Below are positions 37,624 to 45,012 of a DNA stretch of 50,639 nt, one piece after another; position 1 is the stretch's first letter, and each line of letters begins with the position of its first letter. Position numbers and translations under genes: made by a program. A model generated the notes under the pieces. It saw only the letters and a list, made by a program, of their open reading frames with translations. It was not told where the DNA came from and made no database searches. This DNA is from an uncultured beta proteobacterium (GTDB lineage: Bacteria; Pseudomonadota; Gammaproteobacteria; Burkholderiales; Burkholderiaceae_C), in NCBI GenBank assembly GCA_903897005.1, contig CAITZZ010000046.1:1-50639 (forward strand), written 5' to 3'.

Positions 37624-38913
37624 TTAAATGTCAAACAGCAACCGCGCCGGATCTTCCAGCGCTTCTTTCATGGCCACCAACCCCAGCACCGCTTCGCGGC
37701 CGTCGATGATGCGGTGGTCGTAGCTCATGGCCAGATAGTTGATGGGGCGCACCACGACCTGACCGTTTTCCACTACCGCACGGTCCTTGGTTGCGTGCAC
37801 ACCCAGAATAGCCGACTGAGGCGGATTGATGATGGGCGTGGACAGCATCGAGCCAAAAGTGCCGCCATTGCTGATGGAGAAGGTGCCGCCCGTCATCTCC
37901 TCGATGCCAAGTTTTCCGTCACGCGCCTTGGCGCCGTACTCGGCAATCTTCTTCTCGATGTCGGCAAAACTCATCTGATCCGCGTTACGCAGAATCGGCA
38001 CCACCAGACCGCGCGGCGAACCCACGGCAATGCCGATGTCGAAATAGCCGTGGTAGACGATGTCGTTGCCATCAACCGACGCGTTGAGCATCGGAAATTT
38101 CTTCAGCGCATGCACCGCCGCCTTGACGAAGAAGCTCATGAAGCCGATCTTGACGCCGTGTTCTTTCTCGAACTTGTCCTGGAAGCGCTTGCGCATTTCC
38201 ATCACTGGCGCCATATTGACTTCGTTGAAAGTCGTCAGGATGGCATTGGTCGATTGCGATTGCAGCAGGCGCTCGGCGACGCGTGCCCGCAGGCGACTCA
38301 TCGGCACGCGCTGCTCCGGGCGCTCACCCAGGAAGGGTGTCGTCACCGCCACCTGCGGCAGAAAGCTTGCAGCGGGCCTGGCAGCTGGCGTCGGCGCGGC
38401 CACCGTCTTGGGCGCAGCGGCAGACGCCACAGCGGCCAGCACATCCCCCTTGGTGACGCGACCATCCTTGCCGCTGCCAGCGACCGAGCCAGCGCCAAGC
38501 TGATGATCCGCCATCAGCTTGGCCGCAGCCGGCATCGCAACGCCGGCCATGGAAGCGCTCGCCGGCACAGCCACTGATGGCGTCGGGGCAAGCGGTGCAG
38601 CGCCGGCGGCGGGCGTCGGGGCAAGCGGTGCAGCGCCGGCGGCGGGCGTCGTCGCCACAGCGCCCGCCTTGCCTTCGGTGTCGATCCGCGCAATCAGCTG
38701 TTCCGCCGCAACCGTCTCGCCGTCCGCTGCCACCAGTTCCACCAATACACCTGCGGCGGGCGCGGGCACTTCCAGCACCACCTTGTCAGTTTCGACTTCA
38801 ATCAATATCTCATCGACTGCGATCGCATCACCGACCTTTTTCTTCCACTGCAGCAATGTGGCTTCGGCCACCGATTCCGACAGCTGCGGGACTTTCACTT
38901 CTACGATAGCCAT
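37624..38913 (-). CDS. sucB: Dihydrolipoamide succinyltransferase SucB (E2)
   Basis: A 429-residue E2 of 2-oxoglutarate dehydrogenase: lipoyl domain with [11 protein letters not shown] (lipoyl-Lys44), an Ala/Pro linker, a peripheral-subunit-binding domain (about 127-162), a second linker and the catalytic domain ending in [10 protein letters not shown] (His400, Asp404). Start at 38913 ([10 protein letters not shown]) is the family start; the frame is open much further upstream but that part is antisense-like filler over sucA. The first linker holds an exact 11-residue tandem duplication. Confidence 0.97.
   Translation of the reverse strand: MAIVEVKVPQLSESVAEATLLQWKKKVGDAIAVDEILIEVETDKVVLEVPAPAAGVLVELVAADGETVAAEQLIARIDTEGKAGAVATTPAAGAAPLAPTPAAGAAPLAPTPSVAVPASASMAGVAMPAAAKLMADHQLGAGSVAGSGKDGRVTKGDVLAAVASAAAPKTVAAPTPAARPAASFLPQVAVTTPFLGERPEQRVPMSRLRARVAERLLQSQSTNAILTTFNEVNMAPVMEMRKRFQDKFEKEHGVKIGFMSFFVKAAVHALKKFPMLNASVDGNDIVYHGYFDIGIAVGSPRGLVVPILRNADQMSFADIEKKIAEYGAKARDGKLGIEEMTGGTFSISNGGTFGSMLSTPIINPPQSAILGVHATKDRAVVENGQVVVRPINYLAMSYDHRIIDGREAVLGLVAMKEALEDPARLLFDI
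38579..38646 (-). repeat. 33-bp perfect tandem duplication in the sucB linker
   Basis: The 33-bp unit beginning CGTCGGGGCAAGCGG (plus strand, 38581) is present twice without change (38581-38613 and 38614-38646). It encodes two copies of an 11-residue Ala/Pro unit in the flexible linker between the lipoyl and subunit-binding domains. The absence of differences suggests a recent event. Confidence 0.9.
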
Positions 38914-38965
38914 ATCAAATTCTCCGGATTTTGCGGGACAGATCTTCAGCTCTGCCCCCAACTGA

Positions 38966-41866
38966 TTACTTGGACAGAACAGCACCCTTGAGCTTGCCGA
39001 AGGCACCTTCGACCAGCGCCTTTTGCTGTTCCTGGTGCAAATGCGAATAACCCACCGCCGGTGAGGCGGAAGCAGCGCGACCGGAGTAACCCAGTTTCTG
39101 CCCATCGACCATGTTTTCCAGAATGTAGTGCTGGACAAAGAACCAGGCCCCCTGGTTCTGCGGTTCGTCCTGACACCAGAGCAGTTCCCCGACAAGGGGG
39201 TACTTCTTGAGTTCGGCAGCGAAGGCCTTGTGCGGAAACGGATAGAGTTGCTCAACCCGCAGGATCACGACGTCATCCACACCCTTCTCCTCACGCTTCT
39301 TGACCAGATCGAAGTAAACCTTGCCGGAACAGGCCACCACGCGCTTGACCTTGTCCGCCTTCTTGATGATCTCTTCCTTGCTTTCCGGAATCACAGTCTG
39401 AAAGCAGCCCTTGGTGAATTCCGAAAGAGGAGATGCAGCGTCCTTGGCCCGCAGCAAGGACTTGGGCGTCAGGATGATCAGCGGCTTGCGCAGATTGCGA
39501 ACCATCTGGCGACGCAGGATATGGAAAATCTGGCTGGCGGTTGTGGGTTGCACCACCTGCATATTGGTGTCTGCGCTGAGTTGCATGAAGCGCTCAAGGC
39601 GCGCCGAACTGTGCTCCGGCCCCTGCCCCTCGTAGCCGTGCGGCAGCATCAGCGTGATGCCGTTAACGCGACCCCACTTGACCTCGCCCGAGGCGATGAA
39701 CTGGTCAATCACCACTTGGGCACCGTTGGCAAAGTCACCAAATTGCGCTTCCCAGATCACCAGCGTGCTCGGGTCATTGGAGGCATAGCCATATTCAAAA
39801 CCGAGCACCGCTTCTTCCGAAAGAATGGAGTCGATCACAACAAAGGGCGCCTGGCCATCGGCCACGTTTTGCAGTGGCGTGTAGGTACCCTCGTCAAACT
39901 TTTCACGGTTCTGATCGTGAATCACAGCGTGCCTGTGGGTGAAGGTGCCGCGCCCGCAGTCCTCACCACTCAGACGCACCGGGTAACCACCGGCAACCAG
40001 GGACGCGAACGCCATGTGTTCACCCATGCCCCAATCGACCGGAATATCACCGCGCCCCATGGCAGCGCGGTCGGCATAGACCTTCTTCACCAATTGGTGC
40101 GGCGTGATGGAAGGCGGCAACGTGGTGAGCCGCTCGGCCAGGCGTTTCCACTCGGCCGGCGGCAGCGCCGTGTCGCCGGCGTCGGTCCACTTCTTGCCGA
40201 TGTAGGGAGTCCAGTCCACTGCGAATTTGCTCTTGAAATTCGTCAGTACCGGGTTAAAGGTGTTCTGGCCCGCGTCCAGCGCGGCGCGCGTGGCCTTCAC
40301 CATGTCCTCGCCCAGCGTGGCACCCAGGCCCTGCGCTGCGAGCCGCTCGGCGTACAACCTGCGTGTGCCCGGATGCTGCGCGATCTTCTTGTACATCAGC
40401 GGCTGGGTTAACGCCGGCGTGTCCTGCTCGTTGTGGCCAAGCTTGCGAAAGCACACGATGTCGACCACCACGTCTTTCTGGAACTCCATGCGGTACTGCA
40501 GCGCAATCTGTGTTGCCAGCACTACCGCCTCCGGGTCGTCGCCGTTGACGTGCAGCACCGGTGCCTTGATCATTTTGACAATGTCGGAGCAATAGATCGA
40601 CGAGCGGGTATCACGCGGATCACTGGTGGTAAAGCCGATCTGGTTGTTGATCACGATATGCACCGTGCCGCCCGTGCAGTAGCCCCGTGTTTCGGCCAGC
40701 GCCAGCGTCTCCATCACCACGCCCTGACCGGCAAAAGCCGCATCTCCGTGCACCAGAATTGGCAACACCTGCAAGCCTTTGGGGTCGGAGCGACGGTCCA
40801 TGCGGGCGCGCACGGACCCTTCCACGACGGGATTGACGATTTCAAGGTGCGAGGGGTTGAAAGCCAGGCTCAAATGCACCGGGCCACCCGGCGTGGCCAC
40901 ATCCGAGCTGAAGCCCTGATGATACTTGACATCACCGCTGGACAAGTCTTCTGGCGCTGTGTGATCAAACTCGGCAAACAGATCGGCCGGCATCTTGCCC
41001 AGGGAGTTGACCAGCACATTCAGGCGTCCGCGGTGCGCCATACCGATCACGATTTCCTGCAGGCCGATAGTGCCGCCGCCCTGAATCAACTCATCCATCG
41101 AAGCGATAAAACTCTCGCCACCCTCGAGCGAAAAACGTTTCTGCCCGACGTACTTGGTATGCAAAAAGCGCTCCAGTCCTTCGGCCGCCGTCAGACGATC
41201 AAGGATGTGCTTCTTCTTTTCCGGACTGAAATCGGGTTTGGAGCGAATGCTCTCGAGCTTTTGCTGCCACCAGCGCTTCTGATTCTGGTCGGTGATGTAC
41301 ATGTACTCGGCACCGATGGTGCCGCAGTAGGTCTGACGCAGCGCGTTCATCAACTCGCGCAGACTCATCGACTCTTTGCCAAAGAAGGTGTTGCTGGTGT
41401 TGAACACGGCTTCCTGATCGGCGTCGCTGAAACCGTAGAACGTGGGATCGAGCTCAGGAATCTTGTCGCGCTCGGTCCGTTTCAAGGGGTCCAGATCGGC
41501 CCAGCGCGAGCCCACCGTGCGGTAGGCCGCAATCAGCTGCTGTGCCGCCGTTCTCTTGCGCCCCATTTCGGCGTCACTGCTGGCCAGCACGACCCGGGTT
41601 CCGCCATGCTTGGCACGATCGGCAAAAGCGTTGATGACGGGAAGGTGGGGCACATCCTTGCTGCTGCTGCCATCGAGCGCGGGGACATGCTGCAAGGCAT
41701 CAAAATAGTCGCGCCAGCTGTCGGTCACACTGCCCGGGTCGGCCAGGTAGTTTTCGTACATTTCCTCAACGTACGGTGCGTTGCCGCCAAACAGATGGGT
41801 ATTGGCCTGGTAGGCCTGATAAACCGACGAAGTCGGCCCTGTCCCTTGGGACCTGGTCTCAATCAT
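38966..41866 (-). CDS. sucA: 2-oxoglutarate dehydrogenase E1 component SucA
   Basis: A 966-residue thiamine-diphosphate enzyme. It has the N-terminal SucB-binding region ([19 protein letters not shown]), the TPP site with [10 protein letters not shown] and [18 protein letters not shown], and the C-terminal [21 protein letters not shown] block. It decarboxylates 2-oxoglutarate and passes the succinyl group to SucB. ATG at 41866 is preceded by a strong GGAGGT nine bases upstream. The leader region is structured (next entry). Confidence 0.97.
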   Translation of the reverse strand: MIETRSQGTGPTSSVYQAYQANTHLFGGNAPYVEEMYENYLADPGSVTDSWRDYFDALQHVPALDGSSSKDVPHLPVINAFADRAKHGGTRVVLASSDAEMGRKRTAAQQLIAAYRTVGSRWADLDPLKRTERDKIPELDPTFYGFSDADQEAVFNTSNTFFGKESMSLRELMNALRQTYCGTIGAEYMYITDQNQKRWWQQKLESIRSKPDFSPEKKKHILDRLTAAEGLERFLHTKYVGQKRFSLEGGESFIASMDELIQGGGTIGLQEIVIGMAHRGRLNVLVNSLGKMPADLFAEFDHTAPEDLSSGDVKYHQGFSSDVATPGGPVHLSLAFNPSHLEIVNPVVEGSVRARMDRRSDPKGLQVLPILVHGDAAFAGQGVVMETLALAETRGYCTGGTVHIVINNQIGFTTSDPRDTRSSIYCSDIVKMIKAPVLHVNGDDPEAVVLATQIALQYRMEFQKDVVVDIVCFRKLGHNEQDTPALTQPLMYKKIAQHPGTRRLYAERLAAQGLGATLGEDMVKATRAALDAGQNTFNPVLTNFKSKFAVDWTPYIGKKWTDAGDTALPPAEWKRLAERLTTLPPSITPHQLVKKVYADRAAMGRGDIPVDWGMGEHMAFASLVAGGYPVRLSGEDCGRGTFTHRHAVIHDQNREKFDEGTYTPLQNVADGQAPFVVIDSILSEEAVLGFEYGYASNDPSTLVIWEAQFGDFANGAQVVIDQFIASGEVKWGRVNGITLMLPHGYEGQGPEHSSARLERFMQLSADTNMQVVQPTTASQIFHILRRQMVRNLRKPLIILTPKSLLRAKDAASPLSEFTKGCFQTVIPESKEEIIKKADKVKRVVACSGKVYFDLVKKREEKGVDDVVILRVEQLYPFPHKAFAAELKKYPLVGELLWCQDEPQNQGAWFFVQHYILENMVDGQKLGYSGRAASASPAVGYSHLHQEQQKALVEGAFGKLKGAVLSK

Positions 41867-41875
41867 TTTCCGCTG

Positions 41876-41960
41876 ACCTCCGTTTCCCTGCAGGAAACAT
41901 TAGCTGGTTAAAGCTGCTTGTTGGATAACCTTCCGTGTTCCGGCTGCACCGGTCAACGGA
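41876..41960 (-). promoter_or_regulatory. Structured sucA 5' leader, candidate sucA RNA motif
   Basis: On the sucA strand the leader can form three hairpins. 41932-41960 pairs TCCGT/ACGGA and CCGG/CCGG with a symmetric 3x3 internal loop and a 5-nt apical loop. A short AGCT/AGCT stem is at 41902-41915. A 6-bp stem GTTTCC/GGAAAC (41882-41898) directly abuts the ribosome site (41876-41881). A 'sucA RNA motif' upstream of sucA is known in Burkholderiales; position and lineage fit, but I could not compare it with the consensus. Confidence 0.4.
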
Positions 41961-41966
41961 CGCGAA

Positions 41967-41989
41967 GACGGGCCCGGTTCGGACCCGTC
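41967..41989 (-). terminator. Hairpin between the CoA-ligase gene and sucA
   Basis: Ten-bp arms GACGGGTCCG and CGGGCCCGTC (minus strand, one G-T pair) with a 3-nt loop lie 80 bp after the ligase stop and just before the sucA leader. Position suggests a terminator for the ligase transcript. There is only a TT after the stem, so intrinsic termination would be weak. Confidence 0.4.
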
Positions 41990-42068
41990 TTGGGGGGCGA
42001 TTCTGCCACCAAATGGAAAACCGCGCGCGCAGGCGGTACTTTCACAGAGGGAGCACTGATACGAGCTC

Positions 42069-43682
42069 CTATTTTGGCTCCGTGATTTCCTTCAGTTTGA
42101 AACGCTGCAATTTGCCGGTCTCGGTGCGCGGCAGCTGATCCACGAAGCTGATGACCCGTGGATACTTGTAGGGCGCCGCATTGTTCTTGACAAAGTCCTG
42201 CAGTTCCTTGACCAGTTGGGCATCGCCCTTCCAACCCGCCTTCAAGACCACAAATGCTTTCAGCACCTGGCCCCGATCAGGATCGGGAACGCCGATGACC
42301 CCACATTCGGCGACCGCCGGGTGCTCCAGCAGCACCGACTCAACCTCCGGGCCGGCAACGTTGTATCCCGAGGTAACGATGATGTCATCCACCCGCGCGT
42401 GAAAGTAGTAGTAGCCATCCGAATCGGTGTGATAGGTGTCCCCGGTGATGTTCCAGCCGTTTTTCACATAGTCCGCTTGACGCTTGTCGGCCAGATAGCG
42501 GCAGCCCGTTGGCCCCTTGAGAGCCAGCCAGCCTTCCTTACCGGTGGGCACGGGGTTCATGTCCTTGTCGACCAACATCGCCCGGTAGCCAGGCAGTGGC
42601 TTGCCAAGCGCGCCGACACGGTAATTGTCGGGGTCGGACGCAATGTAGATGTGGATGACCTCGGTACCACCGACACCATCATGGATCTGGATGCCAGTGG
42701 CAGCGCGCCACTGCTCACGCGTCGGCACCGGAAGCGCTTCGCCAGCGGAAACGCATTTCTTGAGTGAACTCAGGTCGTGCTGTTTGACCAGCCCGGTCAT
42801 TTGCCGGTAGCCAGTTGGCGAAGTGATGCAGATGGTGGCATGGTACTTCTCCATGGCGGCGATCAGCGCGTCAGGCGGCAACCTGGGCAGCAGCACGGTG
42901 CTGGCCCGAGCATGCATCGGGAAACACAAGAGCCCACCCAGACCGAAGGTGAAAGCGAGCGGCGGGGTGCCAATGAAGACGTCATCGCGGTGCGGCCTCA
43001 GGCAATGACGCGGGAACACCTCGCACATGGCGAGGATGTCACGATGAGCATGAATGCAGCCCTTGGGTACCCCCGTGGTGCCCGAGGTGAAAGCAACCAG
43101 GGCCGGGTCGTCGGCTGCACTATCGATCGCTGCAAACTCGTCTGACTTGCCAGCCAGACGCTGTCTGAACTCATCGGTATCGTAGAGCTGCACATGTTTC
43201 AACTCGGGACAGTCCGACCGGGCCAGTTCCAGCTCCACAGCCAGTGACGCTTCGCAAAACGCGTGGCTGACGTTGGCCAGATGCACGATCTGCTTGAGTT
43301 CCTTGGCGCGCAGCAAGGGCATCGTGCCGACAGCGACGCCGCCCGCCTTCCAGATCGCCAGCCAGCCCGCTGCGAGCCAGGGAGAATTCATGCCGCGAAG
43401 CAGCACGCGGTTGCCCGGCTGTACGCCGAGATCTTCTGTCAACAGGCGCGCCAGTCGATTGACCTGCTGCTGTAACTCGCGATAGCTCCAGCGGAGCTCG
43501 CCGCTGATGATCACAATGCGCTCGCCGTCTCCATCCGCCACGGCGCGATCCAGCAGTTCTGCCGTCGCATTCATTCGCTGCGGGAACTGCAGCTCCGGCG
43601 TCTCAAAAATGAACTCTGGCCACTGGTTGCGCGGTGGCATGCTATCGAGAATGAAGCGATCAACGTGGGCACTTGTGGTCAT
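42069..43682 (-). CDS. Aryl-CoA ligase, 2-aminobenzoate/benzoate type
   Basis: A 537-residue acyl-adenylate-forming enzyme: A3 motif FTSGTTGVPKG (about 198-208), HDGVGGTEVIH in place of the usual YGxTE, GDTYHTDSDGYY, and the C-terminal lysine in PRTETGK (Lys524). The overall sequence resembles the benzoate/2-aminobenzoate-CoA ligase group, which forms the CoA thioester from the acid, ATP and CoA. The substrate assignment as 2-aminobenzoate comes mainly from the divergent monooxygenase/reductase gene at 47.5 kb. AGAGGGA precedes the ATG at 43682. Confidence 0.85.
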   Translation of the reverse strand: MTTSAHVDRFILDSMPPRNQWPEFIFETPELQFPQRMNATAELLDRAVADGDGERIVIISGELRWSYRELQQQVNRLARLLTEDLGVQPGNRVLLRGMNSPWLAAGWLAIWKAGGVAVGTMPLLRAKELKQIVHLANVSHAFCEASLAVELELARSDCPELKHVQLYDTDEFRQRLAGKSDEFAAIDSAADDPALVAFTSGTTGVPKGCIHAHRDILAMCEVFPRHCLRPHRDDVFIGTPPLAFTFGLGGLLCFPMHARASTVLLPRLPPDALIAAMEKYHATICITSPTGYRQMTGLVKQHDLSSLKKCVSAGEALPVPTREQWRAATGIQIHDGVGGTEVIHIYIASDPDNYRVGALGKPLPGYRAMLVDKDMNPVPTGKEGWLALKGPTGCRYLADKRQADYVKNGWNITGDTYHTDSDGYYYFHARVDDIIVTSGYNVAGPEVESVLLEHPAVAECGVIGVPDPDRGQVLKAFVVLKAGWKGDAQLVKELQDFVKNNAAPYKYPRVISFVDQLPRTETGKLQRFKLKEITEPK

Positions 43683-43983
43683 GGTGTTCCCTCTGAGTTG
43701 GCTTGAAGATTACGCAGCTGCATCGAGTAAAAGGCAAGGCGGAGATGGTGGCCAAGGCCATCAAGCGCTTGCCTGTTCATCAAACTTTTTGGCTTCCGAC
43801 ATTAAAGGGGCTGCCGGTCCGCACGCCAATAGTGCAAACCCCTATACGTCATTCATAATATATACCTAAATAGTTTACACCATGGTATACTTTTTTGACA
43901 TCTTCCTGGCTGATTGCCAGCGGCGCACCCGGCGCGGCTTGATTTCGACGATCCGCCCAGTATGAACAACCGAGGAGCAAGAA
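43683..43983. promoter_or_regulatory. Divergent control region between aryl-CoA ligase and the reductase operon
   Basis: This 301-bp stretch holds no gene. Its middle (about 43840-43900) is clearly AT-rich against a GC-rich background. Towards the + operon there is an extended -10 promoter TGGTATACT (43883-43891), giving a leader of about 85 nt with GAGGAG before the ATG at 43984. Towards the ligase, TATTAT (minus strand, 43855-43860) is a possible -10. A 10-bp palindrome CAAGCGCTTG lies at 43762-43771. Confidence 0.6.
43876..43889. promoter_or_regulatory. Candidate MarR-type operator overlapping both divergent promoters
   Basis: TACACCATGGTATA is palindromic in 6 of 7 base-pair positions and centred on CCATGG. 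It overlaps the extended -10 promoter of the + operon and covers the expected -35 position of the ligase promoter. A further TATACC (43861-43866) is inverted relative to GGTATA (43884-43889). The MarR gene in the same operon is the natural candidate regulator. Confidence 0.45.
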
Positions 43984-44412
43984 ATGAAAGTCAACAAGAT
44001 CGATCACATCTGCATCGCTGTGCGCAACCTCGACGAAGCACGGAGAATCTGGGAGCCGATGCTGGGCAAGAGCGCGCCCGACGACGCCTACGTCGATGAA
44101 CCTGAAAAGATCCGGGTCGCACGCTATTGGCTTGGCGGCGTCGGCTTTGAACTGATGGAGTCGACAACACCGGATGGCGATGTCGCCAAGTTTATTGAAA
44201 AGCGCGGCGAGGGCGTGATGTTGATCAGCTTCAATGTCAACAGCACAGCGAAGGCGGTCGAAGAGATTCAGGCGTTGGGCTATCCGATGATAGGCGGACT
44301 GCGTTCGTTCAGGGACTGCGAATTTGCCTTCGTGCACCCGAAGAAGATGAACGGTGTACTGCTCGAGGTGATCGACTACAAGTGGCGTGAGCTCGACGCC
44401 GCCAACGATTAG
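43984..44412 (+). CDS. VOC-superfamily protein, methylmalonyl-CoA-epimerase-like
   Basis: A 142-residue glyoxalase/VOC fold protein: KIDHICIAVRNLDEA at the start, GFELMEST (Glu56), KRGEGVMLISFNV, and HPKKMNGVLLEVID at the end (Glu128). It is similar to methylmalonyl-CoA epimerases, which bind an acyl-CoA and a metal. His8, Glu56 and Glu128 fit metal-ligand positions, but the usual His of the KRGEGLHH-type strand is replaced by Met/Leu (79-80), so ordinary epimerase chemistry is doubtful. As first gene of the operon before the ferredoxin and tungsten-enzyme genes, it probably acts on an aryl- or alicyclic-CoA. Confidence 0.85.
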   Translation: MKVNKIDHICIAVRNLDEARRIWEPMLGKSAPDDAYVDEPEKIRVARYWLGGVGFELMESTTPDGDVAKFIEKRGEGVMLISFNVNSTAKAVEEIQALGYPMIGGLRSFRDCEFAFVHPKKMNGVLLEVIDYKWRELDAAND

Positions 44413-44420
44413 GTGCAGCC

Positions 44421-44960
44421 ATGGCCCAAGCGAAAAAGATCAGGAAACGCATCACCATCCATGCCAATAAGTGCATCGGCTGCAGGGCCTGCGAGCTCGC
44501 TTGTGCGGCGTTCCACGCCAAGCCGCGCTACAGCAGCATCAACCCGGCACGCTCGCGCATTCAGATCATCAAGGACCCGCTGAAAGATATCTACCTGCCG
44601 GTCTATGCGGGCGAATACACGGCGACCGAATGTACCAGCAGGAACAAGTACATCCTGGACGGTAAGGAATACAGCAATTGCGACTTTTGCCGTGCATCCT
44701 GCCCGTCACGCGACTTGTTCAAGGAACCCGACTCTGGCCTCGCGCTGAAGTGCGATATGTGCGAAGACACACCGCCCCTGAAGCTGCCCAAGTGCGTCGA
44801 GTGGTGCCCCAAAGGAGCGCTGATCTATGAAGAGGTCGAGGAGCATGTCCAGGAGCAGGCGTCGCCATTGGGCGCAATCGAGATCGGCGTCGAATCGATG
44901 ATCGAAAAATACGGGCTCCAGAAGGTGCTGGAAACAGTCGCCAAACTCGCCAGACCCTAG
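44421..44960 (+). CDS. Three-cluster [4Fe-4S] ferredoxin-like subunit, BamC/AorA-like
   Basis: A 179-residue electron-transfer protein with exactly 12 cysteines: 18, 21, 24, 28 (CIGCRACELAC), 71, 87, 90, 94 (CDFCRASC), 111, 114 (CDMC) and 125, 129 (CVEWC). That suffices for three [4Fe-4S] clusters, the number reported for BamC of class II benzoyl-CoA reductase. A C-terminal helical tail of about 45 residues follows. It lies 52 bp before the AOR-superfamily gene and should be its small subunit, passing electrons to or from the tungsten site. AorA of aldehyde oxidoreductase is the alternative. Confidence 0.85.
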   Translation: MAQAKKIRKRITIHANKCIGCRACELACAAFHAKPRYSSINPARSRIQIIKDPLKDIYLPVYAGEYTATECTSRNKYILDGKEYSNCDFCRASCPSRDLFKEPDSGLALKCDMCEDTPPLKLPKCVEWCPKGALIYEEVEEHVQEQASPLGAIEIGVESMIEKYGLQKVLETVAKLARP

Positions 44961-45012
44961 TTCTGGACAAAGCCATCAAACCGGCAAGATAGAAGTATGC
45001 ACAGGAGCACCC

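Noticed and set aside
39128-41911. Long plus-strand open frames opposite sucA
   Set aside because: sucA is unmistakable on the minus strand; these are shadows of its codon bias.
43895-43900. Perfect TTGACA hexamer before the VOC operon
   Set aside because: No -10-like sequence occurs 16-18 bp downstream; the extended -10 at 43883-43891 is a better promoter.
43849-44337. A 162-codon minus-strand frame opposite the VOC gene and its promoter
   Set aside because: It covers the promoter and the start of a recognised gene and resembles no protein family.
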